Shown here piece by piece: positions 11,385 through 22,896 of a stretch of DNA of 64,000 nt (positions are counted from its first letter, which is position 1; the number at the start of each line of letters is the position of its first letter). Source of the stretch: Camellia lanceoleosa (lineage: Eukaryota > Streptophyta > Magnoliopsida > Ericales > Theaceae); the NCBI GenBank assembly GCA_025200525.1, contig CM045763.1:90439470-90503469 (forward strand). Direction: 5' to 3'. The notes beneath the pieces are model-generated. The model was not told the origin of the DNA, searched no databases, and saw nothing but the letters and a program-made list of their open reading frames with translations. The position numbers and the translations under genes are program-made.

Positions 11385-11745
11385 AATCAAAATAACAAAA
11401 TTATTTTTTAATTTTTAATTTTATCAATTTAAATTATAATACTTTGATTTTTTTTTTCTTAATTTAAATTATTCATCTATTTGTATTAAGTAAAATCAAT
11501 AAAAAAAAATATTTTAATCTTTAAACTTGATATAGATATTCATAAAATGTCTAATTTATTTTTCATTAAATTTAATGACTAAAACACATATATTTTTTTT
11601 TATCAATTTTATTTAATGAAAATAAGCAAATAGTTTAGATTAAAAATAAATCAAAAATTTAGAGTTTAAATTAATAAAACTAAAAATTTAGGATTTATTT
11701 TATCACAAGACTCAAATTCAAATGTTTTTTTTTTTGTAATTTTTT
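11385..11745. repeat. Degenerate relative of the 12163-12501 MITE
   Basis: It shares the blocks TTTTATCAATTTAAAT, TTTGATT...TTAATTTAAA and AAATTTAGGATTTATTTTAT in the same order as the MITE at 12163-12501, but lacks clean ends. A GGGTTC run (about 11777-11800) lies just beyond it. Confidence 0.6.
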
Positions 11746-12162
11746 TTTTTTTTTTTAAAAAGAAAAAGAAAAAAAGTTCGGGTTCGGGTTCGGGTTCGGG
11801 TGGACTTGGGTTTGGGGTTTCGGTAGATTTGGGATTTGGTAAAGTGTAATTTATTAGGTAAAAATAGTTTAAATAAATTAAAAATAATTGATTATTTGAA
11901 AGATGTCAGCGGGTATTTTTTGACTTATACTATTTGGATTATTAACTTTTAACTTACAATATATTACACATTCTCCGATCCATAATCTAAATTTGAGGCG
12001 GTTATTTATGCCCGTGGTGTTTATCATGTGTCATGTTCTAATAATTTAAATTGTTCATTTTATAATGTTACGATTATTAAATTGACCTAATTATTATTTT
12101 TATTTTTTTATTGAGTAATTAATGTAGAACAAGAATTATATTTTTTGTTTATTTTTTTATTT

Positions 12163-12501
12163 GGGACAATTATAAATTAAAAAAACTCCAAGGTTTGAGT
12201 CTTTTAATAAAATAAATCATGGGTTTTCAATTTTATCAATTTAAATACTAATATTTTGATTTATTTTTAATTTAAACCATTCACCTTTTTTCATTAAGAA
12301 AAAACCGATTGAAAAATGTCTAAAATATCAATTCAATAACTAAAATGTAATTTTTTTTATCAATTTTACTTAACAAAAATGGACAAATAATTTAAGTTGA
12401 AAATAAATTAAAAGTTTAGGATTTAAATTGATAAAATTAAAAATCAAAAATTTATTTTATTGCAAGGGTTAAACTTTGGATTTTTTTTTTATAATTGTCC
12501 C
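12163..12501. mobile_element. MULE-type MITE with 9-bp target duplication
   Basis: It starts GGGACAATTATAAA and ends with the complement at 12501. The terminal inverted repeats extend imperfectly for about 85 bp. The nine bases TTTTTATTT stand on both sides (12154-12162 and 12502-12510). Long inverted ends plus a 9-bp duplication are diagnostic of Mutator-like elements, though the flanks are T-rich, so the duplication is low in complexity. It has no coding capacity. Confidence 0.75.
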
Positions 12502-12837
12502 TTTTTATTTTTTATAATTTTAGAATTAAATTTGCATAGAATTTAAAATAGTTTAGATTTTTAATTCCATATTCTCTTTAGTTTCTTAATTTGTATTGAT
12601 TTAAATTTTATAATTTATTTAGAATTACTTTTTTACAAGCTATGTTTTTCATTCATTCAATTAATAATACACATACTGATGACAAAGATGAGAAAAATTA
12701 AAAATTTTCTTAATGGAATGGAGGTATAATAAATTCATATTATTTATAATAAAGTTCTTAGATTATTTATAATAAAGTTTTAGAGATGGTCTATCTTTCT
12801 AGTTTAGACCTTTGTCAATTATTTTTCAACATATTTA

Positions 12838-13047
12838 GCCTTCGTTTGGGATGTGAGTTGACTTTTTAGCTATTTTAGTCTAAGATTAAAAAGTCTCATT
12901 TAGAATAGACTTTTTGACTTTTTTAATTTTTGTAAGAAAAAAAATAAAATAATTATAATTTAGATATGATATTTTGTCTTATTGACTTTTTAGTCTATTT
13001 TCTTTTTGCGGCTATTTTAATCCAAAAACTATATAACAAACGAAGCC
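12838..13047. mobile_element. Tourist-like MITE, TTA duplication
   Basis: The left end GCCTTCGTTTGGG mirrors the right end ACAAACGAAGCC, and TTA flanks both sides. The length is 210 bp. The inner text (GACTTTTTAGCTATTTTAG) relates it to the 33359-33587 family. Confidence 0.75.
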
Positions 13048-13050
13048 TTA

Positions 13051-13648
13051 GTTGTCTCAGTTAGTATGTATCGATCCTCAAGCTAACATAGTGTCGAGAG
13101 ATGGGAAAAACAATTTGATACTCTTGGATACTGCCATGTCCCTCTTCCACCAATTACAACATTATTAGGACACCACCTAATAATGCCTTAGGACCAACCA
13201 ATAACTTTTTGAGATACATACCATCTGGCCCAATACACGAGGTTTATATGAGAACACACCGTAGGTCAATGAAATTAGGAAATGGGGATGTTGTCGTCCA
13301 AGTCACAATAGCCTGCTGTGAGTTTGGTGAATGTCCATTTTGAATTTTTTTTTTTTTTTTTTTTTTTATGATCCAGATTACTCATATTATAAAATTTGTT
13401 AAATAAATTATTCATATAAAAAATTAAATTGATTGAAAATTTAAATCCCTATAATAAGAAAACATTCATTTTTTTAAAAAAAATTTAGGCCCTAATCATG
13501 GGCTTATGGATGTTTGATTAATTTAATTTTTTACATTGATGATATGCTTGACGAACCTTATATATGAACTATTCGAATTATCAAAAAAAACTTGGGATGA
13601 GCCTCTACGAAAACTCAGAACAGGATGCTATGACTTGGAGTTGAAAAA
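13051..13648. other. Intergenic, nothing recognised
   Basis: Mixed sequence with a long poly-T run near 13345-13368; no gene or element was identified. Confidence 0.4.
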
Positions 13649-14570
13649 TGTAGAAATCCCCTAGATATAGATTTGTGATTATGTATCAATTTTAACCAGC
13701 AAATAACAATCTCAATCAAACAATCAAAACAAATCAATACAACGATTTAATATGGAAAAATCACAATTTGAGCGCCTCCAATTGTGATAAAAACCTACAG
13801 GCAAAAATCACAAAACAATCCACTAAGAAAACATAAAGGAATTACACAAGTGTACTCTCAATTACCTAGCGAATCCACGCCCGAATCGAACTGACCCCTA
13901 TATGCCTCTTCTAGCCTATCTTCACCTCGGAATTGTCTTGCCCAACGTTAAATCATCAATGCCGATGTCGAATCACGACGATGAGCCACTCCAAAATCTA
14001 CCAAAGTTTCAGGCTCAAATTTCACGAAATCCATCGAAAAACAATACTCTTTTTTGTATTGAATAAATAAAACAAATAAACCCCTTTGATATAATCCACT
14101 CAATTCATGATTTAAACTCTCACAGAAATCAAAGAAAACAAGTAAAGAAACTCCAGATGAAAACCCTAATACCCAAGAAAGAGATCTGGAAGTCGTAACC
14201 CTAAAAAAGACTGAAATACATATTTATAGAAAACAGGGCCACGATGGTCACTCGAGCGAAGGAATTCTCGCTCGAGCGAGGAAACTAAAACGCATGTTTT
14301 TCCAAGAGTCTTCGCTCGAGTCACCAAAGTATCGCTTAAGCGAAAAATGCATCTTCTCAGTATTTTTACAGTCAAAACAAACTTTTGGGACCAAAGACAC
14401 TGAGCGCACAATCCTTCGCTTGATCCCTAACATAGTCAGTGAAATGGCAAACATGATAGAATTCCAATCACAAACTTCTCTATGTAGGCACAATTCAGGT
14501 TAGATTCGTATCTAAAACTCATAATCTCACTGAAATAAAATACCGAATAAAATTACAACTAAATTTTTTT
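13649..14570 (-). mobile_element. Degenerate LTR-like sequence, reverse orientation
   Basis: The composition fits a reversed plant LTR: a possible terminus TGTAGAAATCCCCT at 13649, then text on AATCAAAACAAATCAATACAACG. It carries CTCGAG words at 14251-14340. Ends and duplication are not resolved. The open frames at 14166-14503 on both strands are not convincing proteins. Confidence 0.35.
14251..14368. repeat. Two CTCGAG-type word pairs plus TCTCAG word
   Basis: CTCGAG starts at 14251 and 14271; CTCGAG at 14315 and CTTAAG at 14335. Both pairs are spaced exactly 20 bp. TCTCAGTATTTTTA starts at 14355, a further 20 bp on. The layout matches that at 1811-1936. Confidence 0.85.
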
Positions 14571-14620
14571 TTATCAAATAGAATTACCAAAAATAAAAAA
14601 CTAATAGGAGCCGCAACAAT

Positions 14621-14825
14621 ATATCATATCTCAATGTGAATTAGACCTGTGTGTACGCAAATCAAGATAATCGCAGCATTGCATTCCTTATGAAATTAGA
14701 TTCCTAAACCCAATTAAGGAATGCAATGTTGCGATCATCTTAATTTGCGTATACACAGGTCTGATTCAGTTGAAGAGTTAAGAGATGGACTCTCTAAGAC
14801 AAAAATATCATATCTCAATGTGAAT
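14621..14825. repeat. 47-bp inverted repeat inside a 21-bp direct repeat
   Basis: Arms 14644-14690 and 14715-14761 match as reverse complements at 43 of 47 positions around a 24-nt loop. The 21-bp word starting ATATCATATCTCAATG occurs at 14621 and again at 14805. This could be a small foldback element with an unusually long flanking duplication, or a hairpin RNA locus. It has no coding capacity. Confidence 0.8.
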
Positions 14826-16038
14826 ATAGTGTGACTGGTTAATCTAGAGTGATTGATGAATTGAAAAATTAATGTACAATTTGTCTCGCTTTGTGCACAA
14901 GTATGCAATTCAACTTTAGGATTTGAGAGATGGACTTCCTGAAATCGGTAATTATTATTGACATATTTAATTTATTTATTTGAAATTATCGCACAAAATT
15001 TGTGAGATTCTGACACTTAATGCACCAAAACATTATTTTATACCCAAAAATAGTAAAATTTTGGAAGAAAAACCCAAAATCCTGAAGTTATTTTCCATCT
15101 TTGCATTTTGAGGTCTGAAGGCTGATTGGACCCTTCCCCATGTGACCTTGTACTTTCCACTAAAACGGTAATAATACATTTCATTAAAAGTGCTCTAAAA
15201 ATATTACTAGTAATGTGATAATGGTTGGGATCCATTGCTTTTGTATTGTATTTTTTTTTTTTTAAAGTACTTGCTAACTCATTAGTTGTGTTTTAGAACA
15301 TCACTTTTAATGGAATGTATCATTACCGATGTCATTATTATTGACTATACATATTATACAAATTATAAATATCCAAAACGTATTCTACAGAGAAAAGAAG
15401 AAAAAGAAAAACAAGAGACAAAAAATAACAATGTCCTTGTGGATTTAATAATTTAGCATGTGGGCTTTTGTTTAAAAGAAATTTAAATTTAAATTTATGG
15501 ATGGAATACATATTTTTTTTATCCTTTTCAATTAAATGATGCTAAAAGTTCAAAAAAGACAAATAAACCAAATTTTTAAAGATTTTTTTAATAAACTTGA
15601 CTTCTTTTTTTTTTTGTCTATGGCAGATTTTTTTTAGTTGACTCAATTTTTTAATTTTTAAAATCCTAAAAAGCAAACTAAAAAAAAATTGACTGAAAAT
15701 TAAAAATTCAAAATAGACAAAAATAAATTAGATTTTAGTTTTTAGCCAGAGGAATCACTTTAGCTTTTGGCCAGTATTTTGTAATCGGTATATAGCTAAT
15801 ATTTTGTAATTTTCATTTTCACATTCTTACGTCATGAATCTTACAATGTTTAGAAAAATGTAAAATGAGTTGATGGGCCCAAAATATTTACAATATTCCG
15901 ATGGAAATTCTTATAAAACCAAATACTTAAACTGCATTGGGGCATAAATCTTATTACCGGATTTTAATTTATGCTGTTTGATTTATGTTATCCAAACACA
16001 TAGCTTTATATATATACGAGGTCACAAATTCAATTTCA
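14826..16038. other. Intergenic, nothing recognised
   Basis: AT-rich sequence with several short T-tracts. The words CATTAAAAGTGCTCTAAAA near 15182 and AACATCACTTTTAATGGAATG near 15297 are imperfect complements and may be MITE ends. No gene was seen. Confidence 0.35.
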
Positions 16039-16190
16039 CAGGCTGCGTTTGATTTAAGAATTTGAGTGGAAATTGTGGAAGATAAGGAAAAGTTAGTGAA
16101 ATATAAGTTAAATTTTATCACTTTTCCCTCACTTTTTCCTTTTTCCGTCATAAATTTCTATTCAAATCATTATTCCAAATACAACCTAAA
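16039..16190. mobile_element. Short foldback MITE
   Basis: The left end GGCTGCGTTTGATTTAAGA and right end TTCCAAATACAACC are near-complements, and the inner parts (GAATTTGAGTGGAAATT and AATTTCTATTCAAATCATT) pair as well. It is about 150 bp and non-coding, just before the second copia element. Confidence 0.55.
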
Positions 16191-16290
16191 AGTATATATC
16201 TTAAACATCATTTGCAAGATTAAGTATTGCATTATCACTGGGGTTAAGAATTTGATTTTATTCACTTACTTTTTGAGTATGTGAACAATA

Positions 16291-16667
16291 TGTTGGATTT
16301 ATTTTTTTAGTGTGACTCAATAGCATACATATATCTACATGTTTTAATTTATTTGGACTCCACAATTAGATAAAGTCAATATTTGATATAAAGTTCAATA
16401 ATTAGAATTTTAATATAATTACTCTTCTAAGATAAGAAGGAAATCTTGATGGATAGGAATTCTTCTGATAGAGTTTATCTGGCTCTCTTCTCTCTTCTAT
16501 ATAAGGATGTGTGACTCTCCTTTCATATCATGAGTATTTTTCCATCACTCTAATTCAATGGCTGACAAAGATATGTTCGTTTTATTCTTGAGTTGTATTG
16601 AATTCAAGATCCTGTAAAGTTTAATTCTACATTATTATTATAGTTACATATATTATTAAATCTTACA
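16291..16667 (+). repeat. 5' LTR of copia-2
   Basis: The LTR is 377 bp, from TGTTGG to CTTACA. A TATATAAG box lies at 16498-16505, a plausible core promoter. It has lost an internal segment present in the 3' LTR (about 22492-22583). Confidence 0.9.
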
Positions 16668-16669
16668 TG

Positions 16670-16681
16670 TGGTATCAAAGC
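16670..16681 (+). other. Primer-binding site of copia-2
   Basis: TGGTATCAAAGC is one base from the canonical initiator tRNA-Met site seen in copia-1. Confidence 0.85.
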
Positions 16682-17865
16682 TTTCGTTTTGTGAATCAAT
16701 ACACCTTGAAATAATAATATATTTATGAATATTATAATTATAATTATTCATAAAACAGCACATTAATTTTTAAATCATATTTGAGATGTAAAGTTTTGGC
16801 TAAAATAATCATATTAATTTTTTAAAGCAGTTATTATAATTTTACGTGGCTAGAACTTAAATGATTTAAAAATGGGTCGATTAAATTAAAATGGGTCGGA
16901 TTATAATACGATTTAAACGTGGCCTAGTCTTGTAAAGCCTTGCGTCGTGGTTATGCATGCTTTGTTTTTTACGTCTCAATTATATATATATATATGTACA
17001 TATGGTTTGTCAATGATCAGTGTTGTTTTTTTAAGTTGCATCCATGAATTACATGACTCTGTTGGTTTTCTGTATGATGCTTTGATTCCAGCTACAGCAC
17101 TGTTGGACACAAGAAGTTTCCTCTCTTTCAGATACTGTTTGGTAATTTGTTTTATGACATTGAATATTAAATATTAGAGTGGTTAATTCATATTATGTGT
17201 AATTTTTATTGACCATTATATGAGATATTTATGATTGTTATATTACATAATTTGATATATAAATATTCATGTTCGTCCAGAGTTATTATTATTACTATAT
17301 TGATAATTGCAATCACATAAAAGAAATTCTATAAATCATAAATAGTGATTTCATTAAAATAGTGAATGAATTAATGATAATTAAATAACTCAAATTAATG
17401 AATAAAGAATATTGTTGGTTAGTTCTGTATTCATAAGGTTTACTAATTTAATAGCTGCCAAAGTAGCCTAGATTTGTAAAATTTATGAATATAGAACTAT
17501 ATAAAAGAATTGTTAAAAGGTTAACATTAAGGTCGATAATATTCTCAATTGCATTTATAATTAGGAGATTGAGACTAGCCCAAAGGAGAGTTACTTTCAA
17601 ATAATTATGAACTGGGTAGGGTAATGTATCTTATATAATTTGACATATTAGAATTGAATACCCAACGGTAACATGACTAGCTAAAAAGTTGCATAAATTA
17701 CTTTAGACCTACATGAGTGATTGTTGACGAGTGGACAATAGATACACCTAAGTTTTACCCAAAGGAAAGACTTATGTAATATCAATAGTTCATCATAATT
17801 CTCAAAGCTTTAATATGTAAATTGTTCTATCTTATTTCAGTGATAGTTCCCACCTCATTGCACTC
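16682..17865 (+). other. Long untranslated leader of copia-2
   Basis: About 1.2 kb of AT-rich internal sequence lies between the primer-binding site and the first gag-like residues. No conserved protein was seen; it may include later insertions. Confidence 0.5.
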
Positions 17866-17869
17866 TCTT

Positions 17870-20800
17870 GCATCGGGCGTCCTCTACTTACTGGCTCGAA
17901 TTTTTCAGAATTGTATGAACATGTTCAGTTTACACTGGGTGTGTTGGACCTCGATATGGCATTGTTTGAAGATAAACCTGCAGACATTAATGAATATAGT
18001 ACTGCAGAACAAGTTGTCCTTTCTGAATCTTGGAAAAGGTCCAATAGACTCAGTTTGATGTTCATGAAGATGACCATTGCAAATAACGTCAAGACCTCCT
18101 TACCTCAAACTGTTAATGCATTGGAATACTTAAAGGCTATTGAAGATCAATTTAGATCTGCTGACAAGTCACTTGCTGGCACTATTATGGCTGAATTAAC
18201 AACAATGAAATATGATGGCAATCGAGGAGTTCAGGATCACATCCTCAATATGGCTGACAAAGCTGCAAAGCTTAAAACTTTAGGGATGCAAGTTGATGAA
18301 ACTTTCCTCATGCAGTTTATTCTCAACTCACTTCCATCACAAGTCGGCGCATTCAAAATTCACTATAACACCAATAAAGATCAATGAAGTTTGAATGAGC
18401 TGACTAATATGTGTGTTCAGGAATAAGTGAGGTTGAGGGAGGAAGGACATCAAACTGCATTGGCTGTAACTCATGGAGCTATAAAGAGAAAGAGGGGTAA
18501 GTTTGTAAAATCAAAGAAAAATCCACCCAAGAAAAAGAATGAACCTAGGGAAGAAAATCAAGCTAAGAATGGTTTCACTGTCAAGTGCTACTTTTGTGGC
18601 AAGAAGGGACATGTGAAGAAAGGCCACAGCAAACGAAAGGCTTGGTTCAAAAAGAAATATAAGAAATTTTCTTTTGTTTGTTATGAATCAAATCTTGCTG
18701 AAGTACCTTCTAATACTTGGTGGATACAAATGACATGCAGGGATACCTCTCAACCAGGAAACTGAAGGAAAGTGAAAGATTTGTCTATATGGGGAACCGT
18801 CTCAAAGTTGAAGTTGTAGCTATAAGAACCTACCGACTGATCTTAGAGACGGGTCATCAGATGGATCTAGAAGACACTTTTTATGTTCCTTCAACTTCTA
18901 GGAATTTAGTTTCGTTATCCAAATTAGATCGTGTTGGATATTCAGTTTCATTTAGTTGTGGAAAACTCAATTTAATATTTAATTCAATAATGATTAGTTC
19001 TGGTAATTTATGTAATGGTTTATATAAAATTACCTTAAATCATGAGTTTGCACAATCATTAGCAACTCTGCATTCAAATATTGGTTTAAAACGTGGTTTG
19101 ATTAATGATAAATTCTCAATCTTATGGCATAGACGGTTGGGGGATATCTCTAGAAATAGAATTGAAAAAATGGTGAAGAATGGGATTTTGGAAAACTTAG
19201 ACTTCATTGATTTTGAGATATGTGTGGATTGCATTAAAGGAAAGCAAACCAAACACACCAAGAAAGGTGCCACAAGAAGTAATGAGCTTTTTGAGATAAT
19301 TCATACAGATATTTATGGGCCACTCAACATCCCATGTCTTAGTGGTGAAAAATATTTTATCACATTTATAGATGACTTCTCACGTTATGGATATGGTTAT
19401 CTAATTCATGAAAAGTCCAAGGCTATTAACATCCTTAAGGTGTACATAACTGAAGTCGAGAGACAACTAGATATAAAGGTTTAAATAATGAGATCAGATA
19501 GGGGTGGTAAGTATTATGGTAAATATGATGAGTCAAGCCAAAATCCTGGCCCATTTGCCAAATTCTTAAAAAAGAAAGGCATTCGTGCTCAATATATAAT
19601 GCCTAGTACGCCACAACAAAATGGAGTTGCTGAAAGGCGTAATCGTACACTTAAAGGTATGATTAGGAGTATGTTAAGTTACTCAATTGTACCCATTTCA
19701 CTGTGGGGTGAAGCTTTAAAGACTGTAATGTATATCTTAAATAGAGTTCCTAGTAAGGCGGTCCCAACAACTCCTTTTGAGTTATGAACTGGTAGGAAAC
19801 CTAGTTTGAGACACTTACATATTTGGGGTTGTCCCGCAAATGCAAGAATGTTCAACCCACCAGAGAAAAAGTTGGACTCAAGAACAATATTTGGATATTT
19901 CATTGGTTATCCAAACAAGTCTAAATGGTACAAATTTTATTGTCCTAATCAATGTATGAGGATGGTGGAAACTGGTAATGCTAGATTCCTAGAGAATGGT
20001 GAAATTAATGAGAGTGAGAAAACACAAGTGGTGAATTTTGAGAAAATTAGGGTGGATATGCCAACATTGAAAAATTGTTGTTCCTCAGACTATTCCACAG
20101 GTTGAGGAAAACGAACAACATAATGAAAATCCTTCACCACCTCATGTTTCACCACTTCATGAAGATACCACCATTGAAAATATTGAAGAACCACCACAAC
20201 CAACAGTTCTGAAAAGATCTCAGAGGAAAAAAAAGTCTGCCATTCCAGATGATTACATGGTATATCTACAGGAATCTGATTTTGATATTGGGATTAACAA
20301 AGATTCAGTCTCATTTTCACAAGCCATGAATAATGATGATTCTACTAAATGGGTCAATGCTATAAATGAAGAATTAAAATCCATGGAACAGAATAGTGTT
20401 TGAGATCTCGTCGAATTGCCTAATAATTGTAAAAAGGTCGGGTGTAAATGGGTCTTCAAGACCAAGCGCGACACGAAAGACAATATCGAACGATTTAAAG
20501 TCAGACTTATTGCCAAGGGTTTTACTCAAAAAGAAGGCATAGACTATACAGAGACCTTCTCTTAAGTATCTAAGAAGGACTCGCTTAGAATCATCTTAAC
20601 ATTGGTGGCTCATTATGACTTAGAGTTGCATCAAATGGATGTAAAAACTGCTTTTCTAAATGGGAATTTGGATGAAGAAATTTATATGGAGCAGCCAGAA
20701 GGATTTGCAAAGAAAGGTAAAGAACATTTAGCTTGCAAATTAAAGAAATCCATATATGGCCTTAAACAAGTTTCTAGGCAATGGTATTTAAGGTTTAATG

Positions 20801-21873
20801 ATACCATTACCTCTTTCGGATTTAGGGAAAATGTAGTAGATCAGTGCAAATATCTAAAGGTTAATAGGATTAAGTTCATTATTTTGATGCTATATGTGGA
20901 TGACATTTTGTTAGCTAGTAATTACCTTGGCTTATTGTATGAAACCAAGGAATATCTCTCTACGAATTTTAAAATGGTCGATATGGGTGAGGCAAACTAT
21001 GTTATTGGCATAGAGATCTTTAGGGATCAATCTCAAGAATTGCCAGGACTATCTCAAAAAGGATATATTGATTGTGTTTTGAAGAGATTCAATATGCATT
21101 TTTGTTCAGTCGGTGATTCACCCATCATAAAAGTTGATAAATTAAGTGAAAAACAGTGTCAAATGAATGACTTTGAAAGAAAACAAATAAAGGACATTCT
21201 ATATGCATCAGCAGTAGGGAGCTTGATGTATGCCTATACATGTACCAGGCCATATATTAGTTTTGCAATTGGAATGTTGGGAAGATTCCAAAGTAATCCT
21301 AGAATGGAACATTGGAAAGCAGTGAAGAAGGTTATGAGATATCTTCAAGGAACAAAGGACTATATGCTCACCTATATGAGATCAGAACAGTTGGAAGTGA
21401 TTAGATACTCAGACTCAGATTTTCCTGGTTGCCTTGATAGTAGAAAATCTACATCAGGTTTTGTTTTTCTACTAGCTAGTGGAACAATTTCATGGAAGAG
21501 TGTAAAGCAGTCCGCTATTGCTTCATCTACTATGGAGGCAGAGTTTGTGGCATGCTTTGAGGCCACAAATCATGCTTTATGGTTGTGAGATTTGATCTCA
21601 GGATTTGGTGTTGTTGACTCAATTGCCAGGCCGCTGAAGATATATTGTGACAATACCACAGCAGTTTTCTTCTCTAAGAATGGAAAGTACACTAGTAGTT
21701 CCAAACACATGGAAGTAAAGTACTTAGTTGTTAGAGAAAAAGTCCAGAAACAACAAGTGTTAATTGAAAACTTAAGCACATCTCTTATGATTGCTGATCC
21801 ATTCACGAAAGGATTACCACCAAAGACATACAAAGAGCATGTTATTAGGATGGGTCTTTTAAGCAACCCTTGA
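17870..21873 (+). pseudogene. gag-pol polyprotein of copia-2, broken
   Basis: The gag region (about 17870-18630) has the UBN2-type core, with LSLMFMKMTIANN and FILNSLPS, and a zinc knuckle at 18586-18627 whose fourth ligand is His, not Cys. The protease catalytic D-S/T-G is missing near 18724-18732, with a frameshift. The integrase core keeps its DDE residues: Asp at 19308, Asp at 19497, Glu at 19632. The RT keeps YVDD at 20893-20904. RNase H runs to the stop at 21871. Internal stops occur near 18385, 18424, 19482, 19786, 20401, 20564 and 21586, several of them TGA where the family has Trp. Compared with copia-1 the integrase and RT active sites are intact, but no full polyprotein can be read. 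Confidence 0.9.
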
Positions 21874-22224
21874 TGTATATGGTTAATCATGAGTGCTTAT
21901 TTTTATTTGACACTAGACAAGACAAATTACAGGGGCCTTTCAGGCAAATAATTACATATTCCAATATTGGATTGGGTTGGTGAAGGTTATCGATGGTGTA
22001 GTGTATAGAAGGAAATATGACATAAAACCGCTATGACTCACATTGGTGATCTGAAATAATCACAGTATTATAGTTTCTAATATATCTGAACTTATTGGCT
22101 ATTTTTAAAATTCGTGATCACGTGTTAAAGTTTTTAGTGTGGAATCCAATGAGTCAAAAAAAATTATAAATTGCATATTTTTTTGAAAAAACTCATACTT
22201 GCATCATAATCGGCTTAATGGGCC

Positions 22225-22235
22225 AAGTGGGAGAA
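22225..22235 (+). other. Polypurine tract of copia-2
   Basis: AAGTGGGAGAA stands directly before the 3' LTR. Confidence 0.8.
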
Positions 22236-22891
22236 TGTTGGATTTATTTTCTAGTGTAGCCCAATAGCCTACATATATCTACATGTTTTAATTTATTTGG
22301 ACTCCACAATTAGATAAAGCCAATATTTGATATAAAGTTCAGTAATTAGAATTTTAATATAATTACTATTCTAAGATAAGAAGGAAATCTTGATGGATAG
22401 GAATTGTTCTGATAGAGTTTATCTAGTCATCTTCTCTCTTCTATATAAGGATGTGTGACTCCTCTTTCATATCATGAGTATTTTTTCCATCACTCTAAGT
22501 TTTATAATCATCCTAATTAAGAGAGACAGAGAGAAGAAAGTGAGCCAAGAATTAAAGGTTCAACTATTAGGGGTATTTTCTCAACTTCTCTAATTCAATG
22601 GCTGACAAAGATATTCGTTTTATTCTTGAGTTGTATTGAATTCAAGATCCTGTAAAGTTTAATTCTGCATTATTATTATAGTTATATGTATTATTAAGGT
22701 TAAGTTTGGCATAACCTAAATAATACAAAAAGTCAAAAAGTTACTATCTTATTTAAGTCACATCATCTTATTTAAATCACATCACCTCTCTAACACATCA
22801 CATCAAACCCAACCCAAACCCAACCCATACAAACCAATAAATCAAAAAGTGTACTTTTTTAAAACATCCCAAACCAACCCTAAATCTTACG
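22236..22891 (+). repeat. 3' LTR of copia-2 with inserted MITE
   Basis: It matches the 5' LTR from TGTTGGATTTATTTT onward, with an extra 93-bp segment and the MITE at 22698-22880 near its end. It closes with ATCTTACG and the CAATA duplication. Confidence 0.9.
22698..22880. mobile_element. Tourist-like MITE in the copia-2 LTR
   Basis: TAA stands on both sides (22695-22697 and 22881-22883). Comparison with the 5' LTR shows the empty site (ATTAAATCTTACA). It starts GGTTAAGTTTGG, ends AAACCAACCC, and is 183 bp. It is the same family as 29538-29719 and the remnant near 470-597. Confidence 0.85.
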
Positions 22892-22896
22892 CAATA

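Larger units (their letters stand above)
16291..22891 (+). mobile_element. Ty1/copia LTR retrotransposon, complete but inactivated (copia-2)
   Basis: LTRs at 16291-16667 and 22236-22891 begin TGTTGGATTTATTTT. The primer-binding site and polypurine tract are in place, and the internal order is gag-PR-IN-RT-RNase H. CAATA flanks both ends (16286-16290 and 22892-22896). The 5' LTR lacks about 93 bp that the 3' LTR keeps between short CTCTA repeats. The 3' LTR carries a 183-bp MITE. The last LTR base is G where CA is expected. Confidence 0.93.

Noticed and set aside
11777..11800. Telomere-like GGGTTC run
   Set aside because: A short GGTTCGGGTTCGGG stretch, not the plant TTTAGGG repeat, and only about four units.
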